DNA of 64,000 nt from Kribbella pratensis (GTDB taxonomy: Bacteria > Actinomycetota > Actinomycetes > Propionibacteriales > Kribbellaceae): positions 275,531 through 339,530 of the forward strand of contig NZ_SODP01000002.1 in NCBI RefSeq assembly GCF_004365355.1, given 5' to 3'. Positions 41,741 to 50,947 of this stretch are shown piece by piece. Both the position numbers and the translations under genes were made by a program. The notes under the pieces were generated by a model. It saw only the letters and a list, made by a program, of their open reading frames with translations, made no database searches and was not told the origin of the DNA. How positions within the stretch are numbered: position 1 is the stretch's first letter; every line of letters begins with the position of its first letter.

Positions 41741-43486
41741 CTACTTCGCAACGCCGCGAGCCTTGACTTCCGCCACCTCGCCCCAGGGATCGAACGCGTC
41801 GGTGTCTAGCGGCTTGTCCTCGGGGTCCGTCCGTCGGTCGGCTGTCGTCGGGCTCTCGCCCCAGATGGCGAGGCACGCAGCCTCCCGCAACGAGGTTGCC
41901 GCGCCTACCCCCTGATGCCCGCGCGCCATCATCTCCTCGAGCAGTCGCCGCCCGAGTGCCGAACGTCTGGCCACAAACCCAGCCGTGCTCGGCACAGGTG
42001 CGACCGTTGCGACCACTTCGCGTTCTTCCGCCGCGCCCGAGGCCGAACCCGACACACCAGCCGACACACCAGCCGAGACAGCACCTGACACCCCGCCCGA
42101 CACAACAGTCGGCTGCGGGTCTGATGCGAGGACCGTCGAGGAGGGTGGCGGCGTGGCGTGGGGTTTCACGATCTGGTGTGGTGGATCTGCCCAGTGGGGA
42201 CGGGAGACGCGCACGATGCCGTCGGTGATGGTGATCGTCCAGTCGCCGCCATGTACGTCGATGTGGTGACGCCGGCACAGCAACGCCAGGTTCGCGATCT
42301 TGGTTTCGCCGCCGTCGATCCACGACACGAGGTGGTGCGCATCGCACTGAATTGGTGGGGCGCCGCACACAACACAGCCTCTGTCACGAGCGTTCAGCGC
42401 GCGCCGCATCGCTCGGGTGACGAATCGCTCGGACCGCCCGACATCCAGCGGCTCGGAGTTCGAACCGAGCACCAACGGCACGACCCTGGCGTCGCAGGCC
42501 ATGCGCCGGACGACCGCGGCGGAGAGGCCATCGCCGTACACCGCATCGCCGATCGCATCCGCGGTCGCCGCCTTGAGATCCTGCCAGTCGATCGTGACGG
42601 TGATGGTTGCCTTCGCACCGTATCCGGGAACCCGTCCACCAGACCCGGCAGCGGTCGATGCCGAGCCTGCTGTAGCCATTGTCCGCACCTGGGACGAACC
42701 GTCTCCGACCGCCTCTCCTTCGGTCGAACCGGCGGCTGCCGTGCCCGGAGCCGCTGTGTCCCACGCGGTAGCGGCGATTGTCAGAGCTGTGGTCAGAGCG
42801 TCCGCCTGACGCTTCTCACGAGGTCTCGGGTCGAGTTCACCATCGACGGTCTTGTGTGGGCGCGCACCTGCGTGGACGACCGCGCGCAACAACTCGGCGT
42901 TCTCATTCGCAAGGAACCCGCGGAACTTCACACCACGATCGGCCGGAGTCAGCGTCAGCGATTCACGCCCATATGCCTTGTTTTCTTCAGGTTCCGGGCC
43001 GTCGGTGTCGAGCAGCTCGCGGATGCGCTGACCAGCTTGGCGCAGCTCGCGAGGCGGCAGGTGGCGGGCCAGCCCGACCAGCTCGCGCTCCGCCACGTCG
43101 AGATCCTCGACCGGGACAGTTGTCGGCACCTTCTCGAGTGCGGACACGATCGCCTCGGCCTGCGCCGGACGCATTCGCACTTCGGTATCGGTGATTGGCT
43201 GATCCGTGGTAGGCAAGGCAGCCTTGACGGCCTCGTACTTCGCCAAGGACAACGCCAACCGGACGTCGCGGCGAGCGCGCGCCGGATCCAAGCGGTACCG
43301 GAACTCGAGTAGTTGAACCGTGTTGTGGGCACCGATCTCCTGCGCGTGGCCGACACCGTCCAGACCGGCGATCACCTGCAGACGGTACGTCTCCATCCGG
43401 GCGAGCGCAGCGTCGAGCTGATCGAGAGTGGACAGCATCTCGCCTCCACTCATCGACCACACCGGCCGCTCACTCACCGCATCCAT
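41741..43486 (-). CDS. DUF222/HNH endonuclease, 13E12 type
   Basis: A 581-residue protein of the actinobacterial 13E12 repeat family. The N-terminal DUF222 helical domain covers about residues 15-330, with Ala/Thr/Gly-rich linker material near 245-290. The HNH domain has zinc Cys pair CVVCGAPP, catalytic AHHLVSWIDGG and NLALLCRRHHIDVH. A Ser/Gly/Ala-rich low-complexity region follows, then a charged end. These genes are usually multicopy and mobile in behaviour, and their target is unknown. The upstream 120 bp is unusually AT-rich. The 3' side abuts the large hexamer repeat. Confidence 0.93.
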   Translation of the reverse strand: MDAVSERPVWSMSGGEMLSTLDQLDAALARMETYRLQVIAGLDGVGHAQEIGAHNTVQLLEFRYRLDPARARRDVRLALSLAKYEAVKAALPTTDQPITDTEVRMRPAQAEAIVSALEKVPTTVPVEDLDVAERELVGLARHLPPRELRQAGQRIRELLDTDGPEPEENKAYGRESLTLTPADRGVKFRGFLANENAELLRAVVHAGARPHKTVDGELDPRPREKRQADALTTALTIAATAWDTAAPGTAAAGSTEGEAVGDGSSQVRTMATAGSASTAAGSGGRVPGYGAKATITVTIDWQDLKAATADAIGDAVYGDGLSAAVVRRMACDARVVPLVLGSNSEPLDVGRSERFVTRAMRRALNARDRGCVVCGAPPIQCDAHHLVSWIDGGETKIANLALLCRRHHIDVHGGDWTITITDGIVRVSRPHWADPPHQIVKPHATPPPSSTVLASDPQPTVVSGGVSGAVSAGVSAGVSGSASGAAEEREVVATVAPVPSTAGFVARRSALGRRLLEEMMARGHQGVGAATSLREAACLAIWGESPTTADRRTDPEDKPLDTDAFDPWGEVAEVKARGVAK

Positions 43487-43606
43487 ACGTCAACTCTAGG
43501 CACCGCCACCGACACTTTCCAAACCGGAAAGCCCTTTATTTCAAGGGAATTCTCTATCCACAGGTATCGGCGCGTCGTCCACAACCCAATCAAGGACATC
43601 GCACGG

Positions 43607-44515
43607 TCAGGTGTCGAAGTCCGCCAGGATCTCGGCGACGAAGGACTGCGCTCCACGGACCGCGCCGGGCCGGCGATCGCGGTAATACGGGACCGCGATG
43701 ATCGTGAGCGACAACGCCCACGCCCGCGCGCGAGCCCAGCTGTCCCGGTCGACCCCCATCGCTTCGCGGAAGGCGGCCCGCGCCGGGCCGTCGAACGTGT
43801 ACCAGGCGGCTAGCAGATCAGCGGCCGGGTCGGCGGCCCAGGCGGTCCCGAAATCGATCACCGCCGACAGCTTGCCATTGGCAACCAAAATGTTGCCCGG
43901 CATGAGATCACCGTGGATCCAGCTCGGCCTTCCGTCCCAGGTGTCCGACTCCAGCGACGCCTCCCAGGCAGCGAGCAACCGCGGGGTGTCGAAGTCGTCC
44001 TGCAACTGCTCGAGCGCCTCCCGGAACAGTCCGTCCCGCGGCGCCAACGGAGTACCCCGACTGAACGGATCGTCCGGCGGCACGGGAGCCCCGGTGGTAT
44101 CCACCTCCTGCAAAGACCGGACGAACTCGGCCAGTTGCCGTGCCGCATCCACGGTGTCGATCAGCCCGGCCGAGTACGGCTCGCCCTCCAACCACCGGTA
44201 AACGCCCCAGGTGAAGGGATATCCCGCTCCCGGCTCACCCTTCTCGAGCGGCTCCGGGATCGGAAGCGGCAGGTGCGGCGCGAGTCGCGGCATCCAGGTC
44301 AGGTCCTTCTCGACCTGGCCCTGGGTCCGTTCGGTCCGCGGCAGCCGTACGGCGAGCTCATCCCCCAGCCGGAAGGTCACATTGTCTGTGCCCGAACCCG
44401 GCACCACCCGCACCGGCAACCCCGCCCACTGCGGAAACTGCTCAGCGACGAGCCGCTCCACCAAACACGCGTCGGTCTCGACCTCGTCGTCGTGCAACTT
44501 CGCAACCCGATCCAC
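43607..44515 (-). CDS. APH-family phosphotransferase
   Basis: A 302-residue kinase-fold protein: N-lobe with DNVTFRLGDELAVRLPRT, Brenner catalytic loop WIHGDLMPGNILV and the metal Asp in AVIDFGTAWAADP. This group includes aminoglycoside and macrolide kinases, but most chromosomal members phosphorylate unknown small molecules. GTG start at 44515, divergent from the esterase gene 59 bp away. Confidence 0.88.
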   Translation of the reverse strand: MDRVAKLHDDEVETDACLVERLVAEQFPQWAGLPVRVVPGSGTDNVTFRLGDELAVRLPRTERTQGQVEKDLTWMPRLAPHLPLPIPEPLEKGEPGAGYPFTWGVYRWLEGEPYSAGLIDTVDAARQLAEFVRSLQEVDTTGAPVPPDDPFSRGTPLAPRDGLFREALEQLQDDFDTPRLLAAWEASLESDTWDGRPSWIHGDLMPGNILVANGKLSAVIDFGTAWAADPAADLLAAWYTFDGPARAAFREAMGVDRDSWARARAWALSLTIIAVPYYRDRRPGAVRGAQSFVAEILADFDT

Positions 44516-44574
44516 GACCGGACCCTGACACTCCCCAACGCCCCGGTCAACGACATTTCGGCAAGGATAGGTTC

Positions 44575-45558
44575 ATGACGACGGAGTCGACGGACCTCCT
44601 CCCCGAGGCGTGGCGGGATGCCGAGCTGCCGGACTTGCCGGCCCCCGGCGGCGGCGTTGGCGAGGTTGTCGAGGAGTTCGCGCGAACGATCTACGGGCGG
44701 ACGCCTGATGGTGGTCGGCTGGCCGAGGTGGTGTTGCAGTCGCGCGACGAGGGTGTGTTCGGCGGCGCCGGTGATCGGCTGCGGCATCGGGCGGTGATTG
44801 CCTGTCCGCTCGGCGATCTGGAGCTCGACACCCTTCTGCACCTCCCGGCGGGCGCGCGCCCGGCGCGAGTCATCGTGGCGCTCAACTTCGCCGGCAACGA
44901 CCAGACGATCGAGAAGTGGCCGTACGCCAAGGTGATGGACGCCGGGTACGCCGTACTCACCGTCGACTACCAGCAGATCGAGCCCGACGACCCAGATAGT
45001 CGCGGCGTACGCGCGCTCTTCCCGACCGCCGAACCGTGGGGCGCGGTCGCAGCCTGGGCCTGGGGACTCTCGCGGTGCCTGGACATCGCCACCAAGATCC
45101 CCGGCCTGACCACGGACGGCGCGATCGCGCTCGGCCACTCACGGCTCGGGAAGGCCGCGCTCTGGGCCGGAGCGCAGGACGACCGCTTCGCCGTCACGGT
45201 CTCGAACGACTCCGGTTGCTGCGGCGCATCGCTGTTCCGCCACCCCGGCGGAGAGGACATCGCCGCGATCACGACAAAGTTCCCGCACTGGTTCGTGCCG
45301 TCGTTCGCGTCGTACGCCGGTCGCGAGGACGAACTGCCCGTCGACCAGCACCAACTGCTCGCGAGCATCGCGCCCCGACGCGTGTACGTCGCCAGCGCGG
45401 AGGACGACGCCTGGGCGGATCCGATCGGCGAATACCTGGCCGTGGTCGCCGCGGAACCGGCGTTCGAGGACGGCGGCATCGGCTACCACGTGCGGCCTGG
45501 CGGCCACGACCTCCTCGAGGAGGACTGGCTGCGCGCGCTGTCGTTCGTACGTCGCTGA
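44575..45558 (+). CDS. CE15-like (glucuronoyl esterase-type) alpha/beta hydrolase
   Basis: A 327-residue hydrolase without a signal peptide. The nucleophile motif GHSRLGKAALWAGAQDDRFA and the following SNDSGCCGASL match the glucuronoyl/acetyl-xylan esterase group, with catalytic His in RPGGHDLLEEDW and an acidic residue in ASAEDDAWADP. Characterised relatives cut ester links between glucuronoxylan and lignin, usually outside the cell. A cytoplasmic form would act on imported fragments. AGGATAGG precedes the ATG. Confidence 0.82.
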   Translation: MTTESTDLLPEAWRDAELPDLPAPGGGVGEVVEEFARTIYGRTPDGGRLAEVVLQSRDEGVFGGAGDRLRHRAVIACPLGDLELDTLLHLPAGARPARVIVALNFAGNDQTIEKWPYAKVMDAGYAVLTVDYQQIEPDDPDSRGVRALFPTAEPWGAVAAWAWGLSRCLDIATKIPGLTTDGAIALGHSRLGKAALWAGAQDDRFAVTVSNDSGCCGASLFRHPGGEDIAAITTKFPHWFVPSFASYAGREDELPVDQHQLLASIAPRRVYVASAEDDAWADPIGEYLAVVAAEPAFEDGGIGYHVRPGGHDLLEEDWLRALSFVRR

Positions 45559-45563
45559 GCCTG

Positions 45564-46055
45564 TCAGTCGCCGAACATCTCGTGGATGGCGGTCTCCTGG
45601 TCGTCGCTGAGGTTGATGTGGATGAGCTTGGCCCGAAGCCTCGTCTTACGAAAGGTCTCGCGGACCTTGTCGGTCTCCTCGTCGCTGGACAGCAGGAACA
45701 GCGCCGACGTCCCCGGCGTCACCTGAGACCGCACTTCCTTGATGAAGTCGTCGTCGATCCCGACGTCGATGAGCCTGCCCGCCACTGCACCCGCCGCGGC
45801 CCCGATCGCGGCCCCCGCGAACGGCATCAGGAAGATCGTCCCGAACAACATGCCCCAGAACGCCCCGCCGACCGCGCCCGGTCCGGTCATGTTCCGCACC
45901 TGCCGGGTCCGCGGCCGCCGCTTCTCCGGCTGCCAGGTCACCGTCGCGGCGTCATGAATCTTGATCAGCTTCTGCTTGGCAAGGCTCTCGAGCGTCCCGA
46001 TCGCCTGGTTGGCCCCGTCCCAGTTCTCGAACTTCCACACCGTCAACGTCGCCAT
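45564..46055 (-). CDS. DUF1269-type membrane protein
   Basis: A 163-residue protein: N-terminal soluble domain (TLTVWKFENWDGANQAIGTL), a central Gly/Ala-rich hairpin of two helices (GGAFWGMLFGTIFLMPFAGA, AIGAAAGAVAGRLIDVGI) and a C-terminal soluble domain (SALFLLSSDEETDKV). This is the DUF1269 layout, often stress-related in actinomycetes. The ATG at 46055 is taken from the family start. It converges with the esterase gene 6 bp apart. Confidence 0.88.
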   Translation of the reverse strand: MATLTVWKFENWDGANQAIGTLESLAKQKLIKIHDAATVTWQPEKRRPRTRQVRNMTGPGAVGGAFWGMLFGTIFLMPFAGAAIGAAAGAVAGRLIDVGIDDDFIKEVRSQVTPGTSALFLLSSDEETDKVRETFRKTRLRAKLIHINLSDDQETAIHEMFGD

Positions 46056-46209
46056 CTCGCTCCTCCCCTGCCACCCTCCCACTCGTGCCCGTAGTTCGAC
46101 CACCTCAACCACCCCCTTTCACCTCTGGACGGTCCGTGCCGGCGAATAGTTGGCGCCGTCGGTGAACAACCCCTGAGAACCGACCCTGAGAACGGGCTGA
46201 CGGATGTCA

Positions 46210-46234
46210 TGGATCGGTCGTGACGAGCGATCCA
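46210..46234 (+). promoter_or_regulatory. Inverted repeat upstream of the ABC/two-component operon
   Basis: TGGATCG (46210-46216) and CGATCCA (46228-46234) form a 7-bp inverted repeat 36 bp before the ABC transporter start, a good position for binding by the LuxR-type regulator of the same operon. Confidence 0.45.
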
Positions 46235-46269
46235 GGGGGCGTACGCCGTCCTCGGACAAGCTTCTGGCT

Positions 46270-47172
46270 ATGACGACAACGACTGCGGTCAGCCTGAGGG
46301 GTGTGACCAAGAAGTATGCGAGCGTGCAGGCCGTCGCCGGGGTGGATCTGACCATCCGGGCCGGCGAGGTGGTGGCGCTGCTGGGGCCGAACGGCGCCGG
46401 CAAGTCGACCACGATCGAGATGCTGCTCGGCCTGGTGAAGCCGGACAACGGCACCGTCCAGGTGTACGGCGGTACGCCGACCGACGCGATCGCCCAGGGG
46501 CAGGTCGGCGTGATGCTGCAGAGCGGCGGGATCATCGAGGACGCCAAGGTCGGCGAACTCCTCGACCTGGTCGCCGGACTGCACAAGAACCCGATGCCCG
46601 TCGAGGAGGCGCTCGAGCGCGCCGGCATCGCCGACCTCACCGGCCGGACGATGAAGGCGCTGTCCGGCGGTCAGAAGCAGCGGGTGCGGTTCGCGATGGC
46701 GATCATCCCGCAGCCCGACCTGATCGTCCTGGACGAGCCGACGACCGGTATGGACGTCGAGTCCCGCCGCGACTTCTGGGCGTCGATGCACGAAGAGACC
46801 GCCCGCGGCCGCACGGTCCTGTTCGCCACCCACTACCTCGAAGAGGCGGACTCGTACGCCGACCGCGTCGTGCTGATGCGCAACGGCAAGGTCGTTGCCG
46901 ACGGCACCGCCGCGCAGATCAAGGCGAGCGTGTCCGGCCGCACCATCCGCGCCACGATCCCCGGCGCCGATCTCGCCGCGCTCGCATCGCTGCCCGGCGT
47001 ACGGAATGTCGAGACCCGCGGTGAGGTCGTCCTCCTGCAGTGCGCGGACTCCGACAACACGCTGCGGCACCTGCTCGAGAACACCACCGCCCACGACATC
47101 GAAGTAACGTCCGCCGACCTGGAGGACGCCGTCCTCGCGATCAGCGCGGCCCAAGAGGAGAGCCTGGCATGA
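46270..47172 (+). CDS. ABC transporter ATP-binding protein
   Basis: A 300-residue ATPase: Walker A GPNGAGKSTTIEM, Q loop MLQSGG, signature LSGGQKQRVRFAMA, Walker B LIVLDEPTTGMD, switch His in FATHYLEEAD, and a C-terminal extension of about 70 residues common in drug and lipid exporters. It powers the permease encoded next (ATGA overlap). With the sensor kinase and LuxR regulator it forms a four-gene exporter/sensor operon like those that respond to antibiotics or membrane state. Confidence 0.95.
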   Translation: MTTTTAVSLRGVTKKYASVQAVAGVDLTIRAGEVVALLGPNGAGKSTTIEMLLGLVKPDNGTVQVYGGTPTDAIAQGQVGVMLQSGGIIEDAKVGELLDLVAGLHKNPMPVEEALERAGIADLTGRTMKALSGGQKQRVRFAMAIIPQPDLIVLDEPTTGMDVESRRDFWASMHEETARGRTVLFATHYLEEADSYADRVVLMRNGKVVADGTAAQIKASVSGRTIRATIPGADLAALASLPGVRNVETRGEVVLLQCADSDNTLRHLLENTTAHDIEVTSADLEDAVLAISAAQEESLA

Positions 47173-47903
47173 ACCGCAACTACCTGATCTTCGACATCCG
47201 CCGGACCCTGCGGAACCGCCGGGTGCTGATCTTCTCGATCCTGATGCCGCTGGTGCTGTTCGCGATCTTCGGCATGACGCTGCCGAAGGACGCCAGCGAG
47301 GGCGGGATCTCCGCGATCGCCTACGTGATGGTGAGTATGGCGATGTTCGGCTCGATGTCCGCCGCGATGAGCAGCGGCGGCGTGATCGCGGCCGAGCGCG
47401 ACGGCGGCTGGAACCGGACGCTGCGTCTGACCCCGCTGAAGCCCCAGGCGTATGTCGTCAACAAGGTGATCCTGTCCCTGCTGCTGGCGATCCCCCCGCT
47501 GCTCGTCGTCTTCGCCTTCGGAATGATCTTCGGCCACGTGCACCTGAACCTCGGCCAGTGGATGACCGTCGCGCTGGTGTCCTGGCTGGGCGCCCTTCCG
47601 TTCGCGGCGATCGGCCTGGTCATCGGCTACATCGCCAAGCCCGACAGCGTGCAGCCGATCACCGGTCTGAGCACGATGCTGATCGCGGCCTTCGGCGGAC
47701 TGTGGCTGCCGGTCGACCAGATGCCGTCGATCATGAAGCACATCGCGCAACTGACCCCGGCGTACTGGACAGGGCTGACCTCCCGCAGCGCCCTGACGCA
47801 GGGAGGCGTCGACATGCAGGCGCTGCTCGTGGTGCTCGGCTGGACCGTCGTGCTCGGGTTCATCGGCCTGCGCCGGTTCCGCGCCGACACCGCTCGCGCC
47901 TGA
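47169..47903 (+). CDS. ABC-2 type permease
   Basis: A 244-residue membrane protein with six helices, the ABC-2 export layout: first helix after RRTLRNRRVLIFSILMPLVL, and the typical AERDGGWNRTLRLTPLKP coupling region. It starts inside the ATPase stop (ATGA). Partner ATPase upstream; exported substrate unknown. Confidence 0.93.
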   Translation: MNRNYLIFDIRRTLRNRRVLIFSILMPLVLFAIFGMTLPKDASEGGISAIAYVMVSMAMFGSMSAAMSSGGVIAAERDGGWNRTLRLTPLKPQAYVVNKVILSLLLAIPPLLVVFAFGMIFGHVHLNLGQWMTVALVSWLGALPFAAIGLVIGYIAKPDSVQPITGLSTMLIAAFGGLWLPVDQMPSIMKHIAQLTPAYWTGLTSRSALTQGGVDMQALLVVLGWTVVLGFIGLRRFRADTARA

Positions 47904-47919
47904 GGATGCGAGCGGTAGC

Positions 47920-49065
47920 GTGACCACCGTGAAGACCAGCCGCGACCCCAGCGTCCTGAACGGAATGGCCGAGCGAGTCGGCGCCGGCCCAGGTCGTTGG
48001 GGCTGGCTGGCCGCGGGGGTCTGGCTGTTCTACCTGGCGCAGCCGCTGCAGAAGATCGCGGAGCGCAAGGACGGCATCAGCCAGATCCTCGGATTCCTCA
48101 CGGTGATCCTGTTCGCGGCCAGCTACCTGGCGTTCTTCGGAATCCTGCGCCGGATGGCCCGCAAGCACCTGCTGGCCGTGTGGCAGCAGGTCGGCTATCT
48201 GGCCCTGATGCTGACGCTGTGCCTGCTGATGATCCCGACCGCCGGCCAGACGGCCCTGACGGGCCTGGTCTACATCGCGTCGGTCGCGATGATGCTGCTC
48301 GACCTCCGGGCCGCCGTCGCGTTCGTCGCGGTCCTGCTGGCCGGCACCGAGGTCGCGCTGCGGGTGGTGCCGGGGTGGACCGATGACGGCAGCTACGGCT
48401 TCGCGATCTTCCTCGGTGCGCTCGCCGTGTTCGGGCTGCGGCGGGCGATCCAGCGCAGCATCGAGCTGAACGCCGCCCGCAAGGACATGGCCGAGCTGGC
48501 CGTGCAGGAGGAGCGGAACCGGTTCGCCCGGGATCTGCACGACATCCTCGGACATTCGCTCACGGTCATCACCGTGAAGGCGGAGCTGGCCGGCAAACTG
48601 ATCGAGGCCAACCCCACCCGGGCGGCCGCCGAGGTCGCGGATGTCGAGAGCCTCGCGCGGGCCGCGCTGGCCGACGTACGGGCCGCAGTCGCCGGGTACC
48701 GCGAGCTCAGCCTCGCCGGTGAGCTGGTCTCGGCGCGGGCCGCGCTGCAGGCCGCCGAGGTCAAGGCGGATCTCCCGACCACCGTGGACGAAGTGCCGGA
48801 GCAGAACCGAGAGCTGTTCGCGTGGGTGGTCCGGGAAGGCGTGACGAACGTCGTACGGCATTCCGGCGCGAAGCGTTGCACGATCCGGCTCACGGCCACA
48901 CAGATCGAAGTACTGGACGACGGGAAGGGGCCGACGCCCGGTGGCGGCGCGTCCGGTCACGGGCTGGTCGGGCTGCGCGAGCGGGCGAACCAGGCCGGTG
49001 CGAGTGTGCAGATCGGTCAGGCGCCCGGTGGCGGGTTCCGGCTGGCTGTCCGGGTCGGCCTGTGA
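47920..49065 (+). CDS. Sensor histidine kinase, NarL/DesK type
   Basis: A 381-residue kinase with about five membrane helices (30-165) and no large external domain. A coiled linker follows, then HisKA_3 with phospho-acceptor in RFARDLHDILGHSLTV and an HATPase domain (EGVTNVVRHSGAKRC, DDGKGPTPGG, GHGLVGLRERANQAG). The layout is that of DesK, which senses membrane fluidity. GTG start at 47920. It acts on the regulator encoded 10 bp downstream. Confidence 0.93.
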   Translation: MTTVKTSRDPSVLNGMAERVGAGPGRWGWLAAGVWLFYLAQPLQKIAERKDGISQILGFLTVILFAASYLAFFGILRRMARKHLLAVWQQVGYLALMLTLCLLMIPTAGQTALTGLVYIASVAMMLLDLRAAVAFVAVLLAGTEVALRVVPGWTDDGSYGFAIFLGALAVFGLRRAIQRSIELNAARKDMAELAVQEERNRFARDLHDILGHSLTVITVKAELAGKLIEANPTRAAAEVADVESLARAALADVRAAVAGYRELSLAGELVSARAALQAAEVKADLPTTVDEVPEQNRELFAWVVREGVTNVVRHSGAKRCTIRLTATQIEVLDDGKGPTPGGGASGHGLVGLRERANQAGASVQIGQAPGGGFRLAVRVGL

Positions 49066-49075
49066 GGATGGACCT

Positions 49076-49684
49076 GTGAGCATCCGATTGCTGATTGCCG
49101 ACGACCAGGCGCTGGTGCGTGGAGCCCTTGCCGCGCTGCTCGACCTCGAGCCCGACCTGGAGGTGGTGGCCGAGGTCGGTCGTGGCGACGAGGTGATCGA
49201 TGCCGCGAAGAACTCCCAACCCGATGTCGCGCTGCTCGACGTGGAGATGCCGGGGCTGGACGGGATCGAGGCGGCGGCTGCGCTGCGGACCGCCGTGCCC
49301 GGCGTTCGGGTGCTGATGGTGACGACGTTCGGCCGGCCCGGGTACCTGCGACGCGCGATGGAGGCCGGCGCGGCCGGGTTCGTCGTCAAGGACACGCCTG
49401 CGACGCAACTGGCCGACGCCGTACGTCGGGTGCACCAGGGGCTGCGTGTCGTCGATCCGTCACTCGCCGCGGAGACCCTCGTCGCCGGCACGAGCCCCCT
49501 CACCGGCCGCGAGGCCGACGTACTGCGGGCCGCGCGCGAAGGCGGGACCGTCGCCGACATCGCCAAGGAACTGCACCTGTCCGAGGGCACCGTCCGCAAC
49601 CACCTCTCCGCCGCGATCGGCAAGACCGGCGCCCGGACCCGCGCCGAGGCGGCCCGCATCGCCGTCGACAACGGCTGGTTGTAG
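49076..49684 (+). CDS. LuxR/NarL-family response regulator
   Basis: A 202-residue regulator: receiver with ADDQ, phospho-acceptor Asp in VALLDVEMPGLDG and Lys in VVKDTPA, then a LuxR helix-turn-helix (SPLTGREADVLRAAREGGTV, LHLSEGTVRNHLSAAIGKTG). The GTG at 49076 follows GAGGAT. It probably controls its own four-gene operon. A terminator-like hairpin follows. Confidence 0.95.
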   Translation: MSIRLLIADDQALVRGALAALLDLEPDLEVVAEVGRGDEVIDAAKNSQPDVALLDVEMPGLDGIEAAAALRTAVPGVRVLMVTTFGRPGYLRRAMEAGAAGFVVKDTPATQLADAVRRVHQGLRVVDPSLAAETLVAGTSPLTGREADVLRAAREGGTVADIAKELHLSEGTVRNHLSAAIGKTGARTRAEAARIAVDNGWL

Positions 49685-49704
49685 GCGGCCCCTACCTTCG
49701 ACGT

Positions 49705-49735
49705 CCCGTCCCCGAGCGGAGCGAGGGGCGGGGGT
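49705..49735 (+). terminator. GC-rich terminator
   Basis: CCCC (49710-49713) and GGGG (49725-49728) enclose GAGCGGAGCGA. The core is the complement of the loop sequence of the terminator at 15884-15916, suggesting a common terminator-type repeat in this genome. It follows the response regulator stop by about 20 bp. Confidence 0.6.
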
Positions 49736-49748
49736 TTAGGGTTGTCCC

Positions 49749-50864
49749 TTGGGGGTGGGATTTGTGGATTCAATCGAGGAATTCAGCGTCCGCGGGCGGT
49801 TGGCGGACACGGGTGAGGGGATCACCGCCGACGAGTTGCAGCTCGCGGCACGGAATCACGGGATGCCGCTGGAGGGCCTGCGGTACGACGTGACGCCGCC
49901 GGGACTGCACTACGTGCTGGTGCACTACGACATACCGGCAACGAATGCGGGCGATTGGCGGCTCGAGCTGAACGGGTGCGTCGAGCAACCGTTGTCGTTC
50001 GGGCTGACCGAGTTGCGCGCGATGGGACGCCGGACGATCCGGGTCACGCTGGAGTGCGCGGGCAACGGGCGGGCGACGTTGCAGCCGCGGCCGATCAGCC
50101 AGCCGTGGCTGCAGGAAGCGGTCGGTACGGCGGAGTGGACCGGGGTGCTGCTGTCGGACCTGCTGCGGCTGGCCGGGATCCGCGAGGATGCCGTGGACGT
50201 GGTGTTCACCGGCGCGGATCGCGGCGTCGAGCGTGGCGTCGTACAGGACTATCAGCGCGGGCTGTCGCTCACCGAGGCGATCGACTCGGGCGCGATCGTC
50301 GCGTGGGAGATGAACGGCGGACCGCTGCCGCCGCAGCACGGCTATCCGCTGCGTCTGGTCGTACCGGGCTGGTACGGGATGGCGAGCGTGAAGTGGCTGC
50401 GGTCGATCGAGCTGATCGACCACGAGTTCGACGGGTTCCAGAACGCGGTGGCGTACGTGATCCGCCAGAACCTGGACGATCCGGGCCGGCCGGTGACCCG
50501 CATCGAGCCGCGGGCGCTGCTGATGCCGCCCGGGTTCCCGGACTTCATGAGCCGGCACCGCTTCGTTGCCGCAGGCACCGTTCCGTTGTTCGGCCGGGCC
50601 TGGTCCGGCTGGGCCCCGATCGAACGCGTCGAGGTCAGCACCGACGCCGGCGTCAACTGGCACGAAGCCACGTTGGATGCCCTCGGCAACGACGAACTCG
50701 CCTGGCGCGCTTTCGCCTACGACTGGGAGGCAACGCCCGGCGAACACGTGCTCACCGTCCGCGCGTACGACGCCAGCGGCCGCGAACAACCCATCGAAGC
50801 CGAGTGGAACCGAGGCGGCTTCAGCAACAACACCGCCCAACGCATCACCGTCCTGGTCACCTGA
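49749..50864 (+). CDS. Sulfite-oxidase-like molybdopterin protein
   Basis: A 371-residue protein of the sulfite oxidase family: molybdopterin-binding domain with the metal-ligand Cys in VTLECAGNGRATLQPRP, then PPQHGYPLRLVVPGWYGMAS and VKWLRSIELID, and a C-terminal dimerisation domain (IERVEVSTDAGVNWHEATLD). It has no signal peptide and no heme domain, so the electron acceptor is unknown. The start is uncertain: TTG 49749, GTG 49755 and GTG 49764 are all in frame, the last with GGGGTGGG just upstream. Confidence 0.9.
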   Translation: MGVGFVDSIEEFSVRGRLADTGEGITADELQLAARNHGMPLEGLRYDVTPPGLHYVLVHYDIPATNAGDWRLELNGCVEQPLSFGLTELRAMGRRTIRVTLECAGNGRATLQPRPISQPWLQEAVGTAEWTGVLLSDLLRLAGIREDAVDVVFTGADRGVERGVVQDYQRGLSLTEAIDSGAIVAWEMNGGPLPPQHGYPLRLVVPGWYGMASVKWLRSIELIDHEFDGFQNAVAYVIRQNLDDPGRPVTRIEPRALLMPPGFPDFMSRHRFVAAGTVPLFGRAWSGWAPIERVEVSTDAGVNWHEATLDALGNDELAWRAFAYDWEATPGEHVLTVRAYDASGREQPIEAEWNRGGFSNNTAQRITVLVT

Positions 50865-50947
50865 AACCCGCGTGTCGTTCACCGCCAACACCACACCGGC
50901 GTCACATCCTGAAGACGTACACGGTTCTCACTCCAGGAGTGGTGGCG

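Noticed and set aside
40832..42368. Long minus-strand frames with Gly/Thr/Ser and Ala/Arg repeats
   Set aside because: They only read through the hexamer repeat array and the antisense of the HNH gene; frame shifts within the array show no coding constraint.
47860..49773. 637-codon minus-strand frame across the kinase and regulator genes
   Set aside because: Antisense to two clear two-component genes; no recognisable domain.
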